Source: Gemmatimonadota bacterium
GTDB lineage: Bacteria; Gemmatimonadota; Gemmatimonadetes; Longimicrobiales; Gaopeijiaceae
NCBI GenBank assembly: GCA_030428885.1
Contig: JAUIEJ010000009.1
Span: 62,001-126,000 of the forward strand
Direction: 5' to 3'
DNA length: 64,000 nt
The translations under genes were made by a program, and so were the position numbers. This document shows positions 56,980 to 64,000 of this stretch, piece by piece; position 1 is the stretch's first letter; each line of letters opens with the position of its first letter. The notes below the pieces were generated by a model. It saw only the letters and a program-made list of their open reading frames with translations, was not told the origin of the DNA and did no database searches.

Positions 56980-58403
56980 GCCCCGCGCGCCCCGACCGGG
57001 GCACGGGCGCATCGGTGCTTGTCGTGGCCCTTCTGGCCGTGGCCATTCCCCTCATCGTCGTCTCGACCCGGGGGCCCGCCCCTCTGGACGACCCCTGGGC
57101 CCACGTGCCCGCGGCCCTGCCTCACACCGACCACGGGCCCCTCATGCCCGGCCCCTACGCCACCGGGCCCGACGTCACCGAAGCCTGTCTCGCCTGCCAC
57201 GAGGACGAGGGCCACGAGCTCCTGGGCACGTCCCATTTCACCTGGGAGAGCGCCCCCACCCTGCTGCCCGGACGCGACACCGCCGTCGTCCTGGGCAAGA
57301 AGCACGTCATCAACAACTTCTGCATCTCGGTGGAGTCCAACTGGTCGGGGTGCACGTCGTGCCACGCGGGCTACGGCTGGACCGACGAGGGGTACGAGTT
57401 CAGCGACCCCGGCACCGCCGACTGCCTCGTGTGCCACGACGGCACGGGGTCCTACGCCAAGACCAACGGGGGACTCCCGGCCGAGGGCGTCGACCTCACG
57501 GCCGTGGCCCGGAGCGTGGGCTCGCCCACCCGGGCCACCTGCGGCAGTTGCCACTTCCGAGGCGGGGGCGGAGACGCGGTGAAGCACGGCGACCTGGACG
57601 GCAGCCTCACCAACCCCCGGGCCCGCCTCGACGTGCACATGGGCGAACACGCCATGGAGTGCACCGACTGCCACCGCACCACCGACCACGAGATCCGGGG
57701 CCGGGCCCTCTCGGTGAGCGCCGACGGCGGCAACCAGGTGGCCTGCACCGACTGCCACGCCGCCGCGCCCCACACCGACGCCCGGCTCAACGACCACCTG
57801 GGCGCCGTGGCCTGCGCCACCTGCCACGTGCCCGAGGTGGCCCTCAGGGAAGCCACCAAGACCCATTGGGACTGGTCGGAGGCGGGGCAGGACCTGCCCG
57901 AAGACACCCACGAGTACCTGAAGAAGAAGGGCCGCTTCGAATACGAGGCCGAACTCGCCCCCGAGTACGCCTGGTACGACGGCCGGGGCGACCGCTACGT
58001 CATGGGGGACCGCATCGCCGACGAGGGGCCCACCGCCCTGAACCCGCCCCGGGGTTCCATCGACGAGGCCGACGCCCGGATCTGGCCCTTCAAGGTGCAT
58101 CGGGGCGTGCAGCCCGCCGACGCCGTCTACCGCACCCTCATGGTGCCCCGAACCGTGGGCCCGGGGGGATACTGGGAGGTCTTCGACTGGGATCGGGCGC
58201 TCCGGGAGGGCGCGGCCGCCACGGGCCTGCCGTACAGCGGCGAGTACGAGTTCGTGGAAACCACCATGCACTGGCCCCTGGCCCACATGGTCCAGCCCGC
58301 CTCCGCAGCCCTCCAGTGCCGGGACTGCCACGGCGACGAGGGGCGCATGGACTGGGCGGCCCTGGGCTACCCGGGCGACCCGGCCCATTGGGGTGGACGA
58401 TGA
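56976..58403 (+). CDS. Octaheme cytochrome c, tetrathionate reductase family (OTR-like)
   Basis: A 475-residue periplasmic multiheme cytochrome with an N-terminal membrane or signal helix (13-30). Eight CXXCH motifs: CLACH 71, CTSCH 126, CLVCH 150, CGSCH 189, CTDCH 229, CTDCH 257, CATCH 280 and CRDCH about 440. The order and 'VVLGKKHVINNFCIS' segment match the octaheme tetrathionate reductase family (TIGR04315), whose Shewanella member reduces tetrathionate, nitrite and hydroxylamine. A C-terminal insert between hemes 7 and 8 is about 155 residues. Overlaps DUF134 and the heptaheme gene by ATGA each. Confidence 0.9.
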   Translation: MSPARPDRGTGASVLVVALLAVAIPLIVVSTRGPAPLDDPWAHVPAALPHTDHGPLMPGPYATGPDVTEACLACHEDEGHELLGTSHFTWESAPTLLPGRDTAVVLGKKHVINNFCISVESNWSGCTSCHAGYGWTDEGYEFSDPGTADCLVCHDGTGSYAKTNGGLPAEGVDLTAVARSVGSPTRATCGSCHFRGGGGDAVKHGDLDGSLTNPRARLDVHMGEHAMECTDCHRTTDHEIRGRALSVSADGGNQVACTDCHAAAPHTDARLNDHLGAVACATCHVPEVALREATKTHWDWSEAGQDLPEDTHEYLKKKGRFEYEAELAPEYAWYDGRGDRYVMGDRIADEGPTALNPPRGSIDEADARIWPFKVHRGVQPADAVYRTLMVPRTVGPGGYWEVFDWDRALREGAAATGLPYSGEYEFVETTMHWPLAHMVQPASAALQCRDCHGDEGRMDWAALGYPGDPAHWGGR

Positions 58404-60538
58404 ACGCCCTCCGCGGGACCGGGGTGGGTTCGCGGTTGGCGGCACTGCTGATCCTGCTGGGAGGGGCCACGGTTCCCGCCTCAGCCCAGACGTCGTCGCT
58501 GCACCCGGAGGTGACGCTGCGCAACGCCCGAGGCGAGGTCGTGGCCGGGCCCGGCGCTGCCGTGTCGGCCCGGGCCACCTGCGGCGAATGCCACGACGTG
58601 GACTTCATCACCACCCACGCCACCCACGGCCCCGAGGCCTTCGCCGAGCCCGCGGTGGACGGCCTCCCCCGGGGCCTGGCCGTGCCGGGGGGCGCCCCCG
58701 GCTCGACCCCCGACGAGGTGGACTGCCTGGCCTGCCACCTTCCCACCGACCGGACCGGGTTCGACGCCGGCCTCCTCCGCCCCACCCGCACCGAAAACTG
58801 CCTGGCCTGCCACGACCTGGACGGCATCGTCGACGACCGGCGCCTCTCGGACTCGGACCTGAACCTGACCGGCAAGACGACCCTCACCCGGAGCGCCGAC
58901 GTCCACGCCGAGCGCCTGGTGGAGTGCGCCGACTGCCACCGTTCGTCCAACGACCCGGTCTTCGCCCCGGCCACCAACCCCGCCGAGGTTCCCGCCGGCC
59001 TTCTCTTCGATCCCCGCCGCATCGAGCCCGGTGCCTGGCTCCACCGCCCCGATCATCGCCTGGCGGGCACGGCCGACGCCGCCCTGGCGTGCACCGACTG
59101 CCACGACCCCGCCCCCAGCCACACCTGGCTGCCCTACGCCGAGCGCCACGGCCAGGCCCTCACCTGCCAGGCGTGCCACATTCCGGTGGTCTACACCCCC
59201 CGGGTGGAGACGGTGGACTGGACGGTGCTGGACGACGAGGGGCAGCCCGCCCTCACCTGGCGGGGATGCGACGGCCCCTGCGACGACGATCCGGCCCGGC
59301 TCCTCACGGGCTGGACCCCCGCCCTTCTGGCCGAGGCCGGCGCCGACGGCCGCACCCGCCTGGCACCCTACGAGCTGATCGCGGCGTGGCGGTGGGTGGA
59401 CGAGGGCGGGGCCGACGTGCCCCTGGCCGCCGTGCGGCGGGCCTCGGCAGGGGCCTCCGACCGGGCTTCCGTGGGCCGTGCGCTGGCGGCCGCGGGAGTC
59501 CGGGGCCCCCGGGTCGACGGCCGCCTCGACGCCCGCCCCGTGCATCACGGCACGGCCCCGTCCGAGTGGGCCACCCGGGAATGCACCGCCTGCCACGAAT
59601 CCGACTCCCGGCTGGCCGGCACGGTGGTCCTCTCCGGCCCGGACCCGGAGCTCCCGGCACCGGTCCTGGCGTCGGACGACGACCGTCTCGCCCTGGCGGG
59701 CACCCTGGCCCGCGACGCCGCCGGCCGGGTGGTCTACCGCACCGACCCCGCCTCGGTGGGCGTCCACGTCCTGGGCCACCACCGGGCGGGCTGGGCCGAC
59801 CGCTTCGGTGTGGCGGCCCTTCTGGCCACCCTCCTGGGCGTGGCGGTCCACGCCGGCCTGCGGTGGCGGGCCCGGCGCCGGGGCGTGACCCCGGCGGCCC
59901 ATGCGGCCCCCCGGGTCTACATGTACACCGTCTACGAGCGCCTCTGGCACTGGCTCCAGGCCGGAGCCCTCATGGTGCTGCTCTGGACCGGCCTGGAGAT
60001 CCACGCCGGATGGCCCGGCGTCGCCTCGTTCGCCGTGGCGGTGCGCATGCACAACGTCATGGCCTGGATCGTGGTGGCCAACGCCCTCCTGGCGGCGTTC
60101 TACCACCTGGCCTCGGGCGACATCCGCCAGTTCCTGCCCGAACCGAAGGGCTTCTTCGCCAAGGCCGCCGTCCAGGCCCGCTACTACCTGTGGGGCATCT
60201 TCCGGGGCGACCCCCACCCCTTCGCCCGCACCCCGGAGCAGAAGCTCAATCCGCTCCAGCAGATCACCTATCTGGGCATCCTCAACGTGCTCCTTCCCCT
60301 CCAGGTGCTCACGGGGATCGCCATGTGGGGCGCCCAGCGCTGGCCCGCCGTCGACGGCCTGCTCGGCGGCCTGGCGATTCTCGCCCCGATCCACGCCCTG
60401 GCGGCCTGGCTGTTCGCCGCCTCCCTGCTGATGCACGTCTACCTCACCACCACCGGACCCACCCCCACCGCCCACATCCAGGCCATGGTGGCCGGATGGG
60501 ACGGGGGCGAGGTCCCCGACGGGGAGCCCGCGGCATGA
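58400..60538 (+). CDS. Seven-heme cytochrome c fused to a b561-type membrane domain
   Basis: A 712-residue protein. Signal peptide to about 30; a periplasmic part (30-490) with seven CXXCH motifs (CGECH 61, CLACH, CLACH, CADCH, CTDCH, CQACH, CTACH); then a helix and a cytochrome b561/FdnI-like module (about 505-700) with His pairs in 'YERLWHWLQAG', 'MHNVMAWIVV', 'FYHLAS' and 'SLLMHVYL'. It can oxidise quinol through b hemes and pass electrons to the c hemes, then to the octaheme enzyme. This fusion is unusual; related systems use separate genes. Overlaps the YedE gene by ATGA. Confidence 0.85.
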   Translation: MNALRGTGVGSRLAALLILLGGATVPASAQTSSLHPEVTLRNARGEVVAGPGAAVSARATCGECHDVDFITTHATHGPEAFAEPAVDGLPRGLAVPGGAPGSTPDEVDCLACHLPTDRTGFDAGLLRPTRTENCLACHDLDGIVDDRRLSDSDLNLTGKTTLTRSADVHAERLVECADCHRSSNDPVFAPATNPAEVPAGLLFDPRRIEPGAWLHRPDHRLAGTADAALACTDCHDPAPSHTWLPYAERHGQALTCQACHIPVVYTPRVETVDWTVLDDEGQPALTWRGCDGPCDDDPARLLTGWTPALLAEAGADGRTRLAPYELIAAWRWVDEGGADVPLAAVRRASAGASDRASVGRALAAAGVRGPRVDGRLDARPVHHGTAPSEWATRECTACHESDSRLAGTVVLSGPDPELPAPVLASDDDRLALAGTLARDAAGRVVYRTDPASVGVHVLGHHRAGWADRFGVAALLATLLGVAVHAGLRWRARRRGVTPAAHAAPRVYMYTVYERLWHWLQAGALMVLLWTGLEIHAGWPGVASFAVAVRMHNVMAWIVVANALLAAFYHLASGDIRQFLPEPKGFFAKAAVQARYYLWGIFRGDPHPFARTPEQKLNPLQQITYLGILNVLLPLQVLTGIAMWGAQRWPAVDGLLGGLAILAPIHALAAWLFAASLLMHVYLTTTGPTPTAHIQAMVAGWDGGEVPDGEPAA

Positions 60539-61059
60539 CCACTCGAGAAGGGCCTCGCCCCTACTGGAATCCGTACGTGGCCGGCGCTCTCCTGGGCGTG
60601 GTCCTCTTCGCCGCCTTCTTCCTCACGGGTACGGGTCTGGGGGCGTCGGGCGGCATGGCCCGGATCCTCGCCGCCGGCGAAGACGTGGTGGCGCCCCGCC
60701 ACGTGGATCAGGTGGCGGTGCTGAGCGACATGGCCGGGGGCGACACCAACCCCCTGGACCACTGGATCGTCCCCCTCACCCTGGGCACGCTCCTCGGGGG
60801 ACTGGTCTCGGCCCTCTACCACGGCCGGGCCCGGGTGGAGACGCAGAAGGGGCCCCGCATCTCGGTGCGCACCCGGTGGGCCTTCGCCGTGGCGGGGGGG
60901 GTCTTCATGGGATTCGGGGCCCGCATGGCCCGGGGCTGCACCTCGGGTCAGGCCCTGTCGGGCGGCGCCGTCCTCTCGGTGGGCAGTTGGGCCTTCATGT
61001 TCGCCGTCTTCGCCGGCGGCTACGCTCTGGCGTGGTCCGTCCGCAAGCTCTGGACCTGA
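60535..61059 (+). CDS. YeeE/YedE half-transporter (GCTSG half)
   Basis: A 174-residue membrane protein with four or five helices. It holds the motif 'GGVFMGFGARMARGCTSGQA', the N-terminal or C-terminal conserved Cys region of YeeE/YedE (TsuA-like) thiosulfate/sulfur transporters, in which Cys residues relay the substrate. A full TsuA protein has two such halves in about 350 residues; here they are two genes, this one and the next. Operon with the cytochromes through an ATGA overlap. The YedE family also contains proteins named for selenium metabolism (YedE/FdhT). Confidence 0.88.
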   Translation: MTTREGPRPYWNPYVAGALLGVVLFAAFFLTGTGLGASGGMARILAAGEDVVAPRHVDQVAVLSDMAGGDTNPLDHWIVPLTLGTLLGGLVSALYHGRARVETQKGPRISVRTRWAFAVAGGVFMGFGARMARGCTSGQALSGGAVLSVGSWAFMFAVFAGGYALAWSVRKLWT

Positions 61060-61070
61060 GGAGGAGTCCC

Positions 61071-62342
61071 ATGGAACTCGCTCCACTCCCCCTGGTCGCC
61101 CTCCTGGGCAAGCCCCTGGCCTTCGCCGTCTACGGACTCATCGGCGTGGCCTTCGGCGCCGTCCTCGAGGCCGCCGGATTCGCCAACAGCCGCAAGCTCG
61201 CCGCCCAGTTCTACCTGAGCGACATGACGGTGCTCAAGGTCATGTTCACCGGCATCGTGGTGGCCATGGTCCTGGTGTTCCTGACCTCGTCCCTGGGCCT
61301 CCTGGCCTTCGACCGCGTCTACGTGCCCCCGACCTATCTGGCGCCCGCCGTCGTGGGGGGACTCATCATGGGCGTGGGCTTCATCCTGGGCGGGTTCTGC
61401 CCCGGCACGTCGCTCGTGGCCGTGGCGTCGCTCAAGATCGACGGCTGGTTCTTCCTCCTGGGCACCCTGGGAGGCATCGCCCTCTTCGGCGAAACCGCCC
61501 ATCTCTTCTCGGACTTCTGGTACGGCACCTACATGGGTCGCTTCATCCTGCCCGAGTGGCTGGGTTGGAGCACGGGCGCCACGGTGGTGGCGGTAGTGGT
61601 CATGGCCCTGGGCGCCTTCGCGGCGGCCGAGTGGTCGGAGCGGGCCCTGGGCGGCCGGGCTCCCCGACTGCCCATCGCCGTGGGACCCCTGGGCCGCCCC
61701 TCCCGCCTGGCCGGCGCCGGCGTGCTGGTGGCCCTGTCCCTGGTGCTCATGGCCATGGGCCAACCCACCCCCGAGCGACGCTGGCAGCGCATGGCCGGAG
61801 AGCACCAGGCCCGGATCGCCGACCGGGCGATCCAGATGCACCCCGGCGAATTCGTGGCCGTGGCCACGAACCGCCAACTGGCCCTCAACCTGGTCGACGT
61901 CCGGGACGAGTCCGACTACAACCGCTTCCATCTGGTGGACGCCGAGCGGATCCCGCTGGCCGACATCGAGGCGGGGCGCACCACGAAACGGTTCCTGGCG
62001 CTGGCCCCCAACACCGTGACCATCGTGGTGTCCAACGACGAGGCCCGGGCCACCGACGCCTGGCGCTGGTTGGTGGCCGAAGGGGTGCCCAACGTCTACG
62101 TCCTGGAGGGGGGCGTAAACGGGTGGCTCACCCGCTTCGCCCCGGACGGAGGCTGCGACGAGTGCCGGCCCCTGGCCGACGCCACGGCCCCGGCCGACGA
62201 GACCCTGCGCTGGAGTTTCCCCGCGGCCCGGGGGGCCCGCTACCCCATCGCCGACCCCGACCACTTCGCCGACCGGGCGTTCCTCTACCCGGCGGTGCTG
62301 GAGATGGAGGTGCGCACCCCCATCAGCGGAGGGTGCGGCTGA
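61071..62342 (+). CDS. YeeE/YedE half-transporter fused to a Cys-less rhodanese domain
   Basis: A 423-residue protein; GAGGAG before the ATG, 11 bases after the first half-transporter. Residues 1-240 hold six or seven helices with 'GVGFILGGFCPGTSLVAVAS', the second YeeE/YedE Cys motif. Residues about 262-360 form a rhodanese domain (NLVDVRDESDYNRFHLVDAE, NVYVLEGGVNGWL). The catalytic Cys of rhodaneses, expected in I-V-V-Y-C, is replaced: I318-V-V-S321-N322. The C-terminus ends ISGGCG, a possible thiol-carrying tail. The rhodanese is probably a binding or transfer partner and not an active sulfurtransferase. Confidence 0.88.
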   Translation: MELAPLPLVALLGKPLAFAVYGLIGVAFGAVLEAAGFANSRKLAAQFYLSDMTVLKVMFTGIVVAMVLVFLTSSLGLLAFDRVYVPPTYLAPAVVGGLIMGVGFILGGFCPGTSLVAVASLKIDGWFFLLGTLGGIALFGETAHLFSDFWYGTYMGRFILPEWLGWSTGATVVAVVVMALGAFAAAEWSERALGGRAPRLPIAVGPLGRPSRLAGAGVLVALSLVLMAMGQPTPERRWQRMAGEHQARIADRAIQMHPGEFVAVATNRQLALNLVDVRDESDYNRFHLVDAERIPLADIEAGRTTKRFLALAPNTVTIVVSNDEARATDAWRWLVAEGVPNVYVLEGGVNGWLTRFAPDGGCDECRPLADATAPADETLRWSFPAARGARYPIADPDHFADRAFLYPAVLEMEVRTPISGGCG

Positions 62343-62427
62343 GAACGAGGCCGAGCCCGCGGGCGGACGGCGGCGCGGCGCCCTAGTTTGGACCCCGCGC
62401 CTCCGTCCCCTCCCGGCTCCCCTCCCC

Positions 62428-63714
62428 ATGCTCCGCCCCCTCGCCTTCGCAGCGGCCGCCCTGATCCCGGCGGCGGCCCTCGCCCAGACGGACTCCGACG
62501 CCACCTATCTCCGGGCCGCCCGCCTCCTGGACGTGGAGGCCGGCGCCTACGTCGACGACGTGCTCGTGGAAGTGGCCGACGGACGCATCGTCTCCGTGGG
62601 CCCCGCCCCCACGTCGCTGCCGGCGGGAACCGTCGACCTGGGCGACCGCACGGTGCTTCCGGGCCTCATCGACGTCCACACCCATCTGGGCGACAACAGT
62701 TGGTTGCCCGCGGAGCAGTACGATCCCTGGACCCTGACCCCCGCGGCCTTCGGGATCGCCGGCACGGTCAACGCCCGGGCCACGCTCCACGCCGGGTTCA
62801 CCACGGTCCGCAACGTGTCCGAACCGTACTTCACCGGGATCGCGTTGCGGGACGCCATCGCCGGCGGCTGGATCGAAGGGCCCCGCATGTTCGTGAGCGG
62901 CCCCATGATCACCATCACCGGCGGCCACGGCGCCTGGGGCAACTGGATGGCCCCCCAGTTCGATCGTTCCGGCCTCGACCACGCCGTGGCCGACGGAGAG
63001 GACGAGGTTCGCCGCACCGTCCGGGAGCACATTCGGGCGAGTGTGGATCTGATCAAGGTCGCCGCCACGGGAGGGTTCGGAACCACGGGAACGGTGCCGG
63101 GCGCCGCCTCGTTCACCGAGGCCGAACTCCGGGCCGCGGTGGACGAGGCCCGGAAACGGGGACTCCACGTCGCCGCCCACGCCCACGGGGAAGAGGGCAT
63201 TCTCAACGCCATCGCCGCCGGGGCCCACTCCATCGAACACGCCACCATGATGGGGCCGGAGGGCATCGCCGCCGCGCGGGCGGCGGGCACGTGGCTGGTC
63301 ATGGACCTCCTGGCCGCCCACTACGACCTGATCGAGGTCGACCAGGACTACTCCGACAAGGAGTTGGAGGGCGACAACGCCGACGTTTACCGCGACTACG
63401 AAGGCGTCTTCCGGGCGGCCTACGACGCCGGGGCCCGCATGGCGTTCGGCACGGATGCCGGCGTGGTTCCCCACGGTCGCAATGCCGAGCAGTTCGCCCT
63501 CATGGTCGCGGCGGGCATGTCCCCCGCCGACGCGGTCCGCTCGGCCACGATCCGTGCCGCCGAGTTGCTGGGGATCGAGGACGAGGCTGGCCACCTGCGA
63601 CCCGGAGCCCGGGCCGACCTCGTGGCGGTCCGGGGCGACCCCCTGGCCGACCCCGGCGTCCTCACCGGGATCGACTTCGTCATGCAGGGGGGGCGGGTGG
63701 TCCGTCGCCCCTGA
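62428..63714 (+). CDS. Exported amidohydrolase (imidazolonepropionase/prolidase-like)
   Basis: A 428-residue metal-dependent hydrolase with a signal peptide (1-20, …AAALAQ). Amidohydrolase motifs: metal His in 'PGLIDVHTHLGD', carboxylated Lys in 'VDLIKVAATGG', His in 'HVAAHAHGEEG', His in 'SIEHATMMG' and Asp in 'FGTDAGVVPHG'. Secreted members of this group act on dipeptides, carbamates or Xaa-Pro compounds. The last 35 bases overlap the convergent bioY gene. Confidence 0.88.
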   Translation: MLRPLAFAAAALIPAAALAQTDSDATYLRAARLLDVEAGAYVDDVLVEVADGRIVSVGPAPTSLPAGTVDLGDRTVLPGLIDVHTHLGDNSWLPAEQYDPWTLTPAAFGIAGTVNARATLHAGFTTVRNVSEPYFTGIALRDAIAGGWIEGPRMFVSGPMITITGGHGAWGNWMAPQFDRSGLDHAVADGEDEVRRTVREHIRASVDLIKVAATGGFGTTGTVPGAASFTEAELRAAVDEARKRGLHVAAHAHGEEGILNAIAAGAHSIEHATMMGPEGIAAARAAGTWLVMDLLAAHYDLIEVDQDYSDKELEGDNADVYRDYEGVFRAAYDAGARMAFGTDAGVVPHGRNAEQFALMVAAGMSPADAVRSATIRAAELLGIEDEAGHLRPGARADLVAVRGDPLADPGVLTGIDFVMQGGRVVRRP

Positions 63715-64000
63715 GGCGCCGCGGCCCCCCCAGGGGCGTCCAGGCCAGAAGGGCCGCCCCCACCCCGGCCTTGACCGCGCCCCCCCACAGGAACGGCGTC
63801 ACCCCGCCGCTCCACGCCGCCCCGGCCCCGATCTCCCGGGCCAGCCAGGCCCATCCCGGAAGCAGAATGAGGAGGTGGCCCAGCGCCGCCCAGGCCAGTG
63901 CGGGGCCGAAGCGAGCGAGACGTCCGCCGTCGCCCGCCCACCCCATGAGGGCCGCCGCGGCCACGAAGCCGGCCAGGTACCCGGCGGTGGGGCCCACCAG
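63680..64000 (-). CDS. bioY: BioY-family biotin transporter S-component, N-terminus cut by window edge
   Basis: The last 106 residues of a BioY-like membrane protein are visible. 'GPTAGYLAGFVAAAALMGWA' is the diagnostic BioY motif that follows the third helix, and 'AALGHLLILLPGWAWLA' and 'GAGAAWSGGVTPFLWGGAVK' are later helices. BioY binds biotin and works with the ECF ATPases. The start lies beyond base 64000. Its end overlaps the amidohydrolase gene. Confidence 0.88.
   Translation of the reverse strand: MVGPTAGYLAGFVAAAALMGWAGDGGRLARFGPALAWAALGHLLILLPGWAWLAREIGAGAAWSGGVTPFLWGGAVKAGVGAALLAWTPLGGPRRLRGDGPPAPPA

Noticed and set aside
1-64000. Mobile elements, prophage, CRISPR arrays
   Set aside because: No transposase, integrase, terminal repeats, phage structural genes or spaced repeats were seen; base composition is even apart from short promoter patches.

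Overview
The window is a compact, GC-rich (roughly 70% or more) bacterial chromosome segment. It carries 62 protein genes, most of them joined by 4-base ATGA/GTGA overlaps or gaps under 30 bases. I see no phage, transposase, CRISPR array, rRNA or tRNA. Three ADOP-type duplicated permeases (two with PadR regulators), many short lipoproteins and secreted propeller proteins, a TonB-dependent receptor and a cbb3 oxidase point to a Gram-negative aerobe or microaerobe of the Gemmatimonadota/Acidobacteriota type. Gemmatimonadota is my best guess; it rests on gene content only.

Layout. 1-5 kb: a partial secreted protein, DUF6159 membrane protein, DUF2239 protein, MATE exporter and RecQ. 5-9 kb: a redox cassette in which two exported peroxiredoxin-like genes, each interrupted by an in-frame UGA at the catalytic cysteine position, flank DUF1579, TlpA-like thioredoxin, CcdA-like and outer-membrane-barrel genes. 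Each UGA is followed, with the loop 21-22 bases downstream, by a perfect short hairpin that fits a bacterial SECIS element. I read both as selenoproteins. 9-15 kb: lipoproteins, DUF305, an LVIVD-repeat protein, a NagX-like acyltransferase and a serine hydrolase. 15-27 kb: PadR/ADOP permease units, DUF72, AIM24 and a third ADOP permease. 27-31 kb: an esterase-like lipoprotein and a BtuB-type receptor under a cobalamin riboswitch.

31-41 kb: a complete cbb3 oxidase operon in the order TauE/SafE-like, ccoN, ccoO, ccoQ, ccoP (single heme), ccoG, a short FixH-like gene, ccoI, ccoS. Upstream on the same strand is a PAS histidine kinase and NarL-type regulator pair whose PAS domain has a His where FixL binds heme. 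41.5-46 kb: a divergent run with a histidine kinase that has lost its phosphoacceptor His, then UspA, CBS, coiled-coil, NapH/NosR-like iron-sulfur and barrel proteins. 46-56 kb: HrpB, a PadR unit with a MotA/TolQ-like channel protein, PPK2, a MocR-type regulator and an aldo/keto reductase.

56.6-62.3 kb: a tight DUF134-led operon encoding an octaheme cytochrome of the tetrathionate reductase family, a seven-heme cytochrome fused to a b561-type membrane domain, and a YeeE/YedE transporter split over two genes, the second carrying a rhodanese domain without its cysteine. It looks like a periplasmic sulfur (or selenium) oxyanion respiration and uptake system. An amidohydrolase and a partial BioY close the window.

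The most interesting content is the exported two-selenoprotein cassette and the octaheme/heptaheme-b561/split YedE operon. Whether they are linked through selenium supply is a hypothesis. No selA, selB, selC or selD lies in this window.
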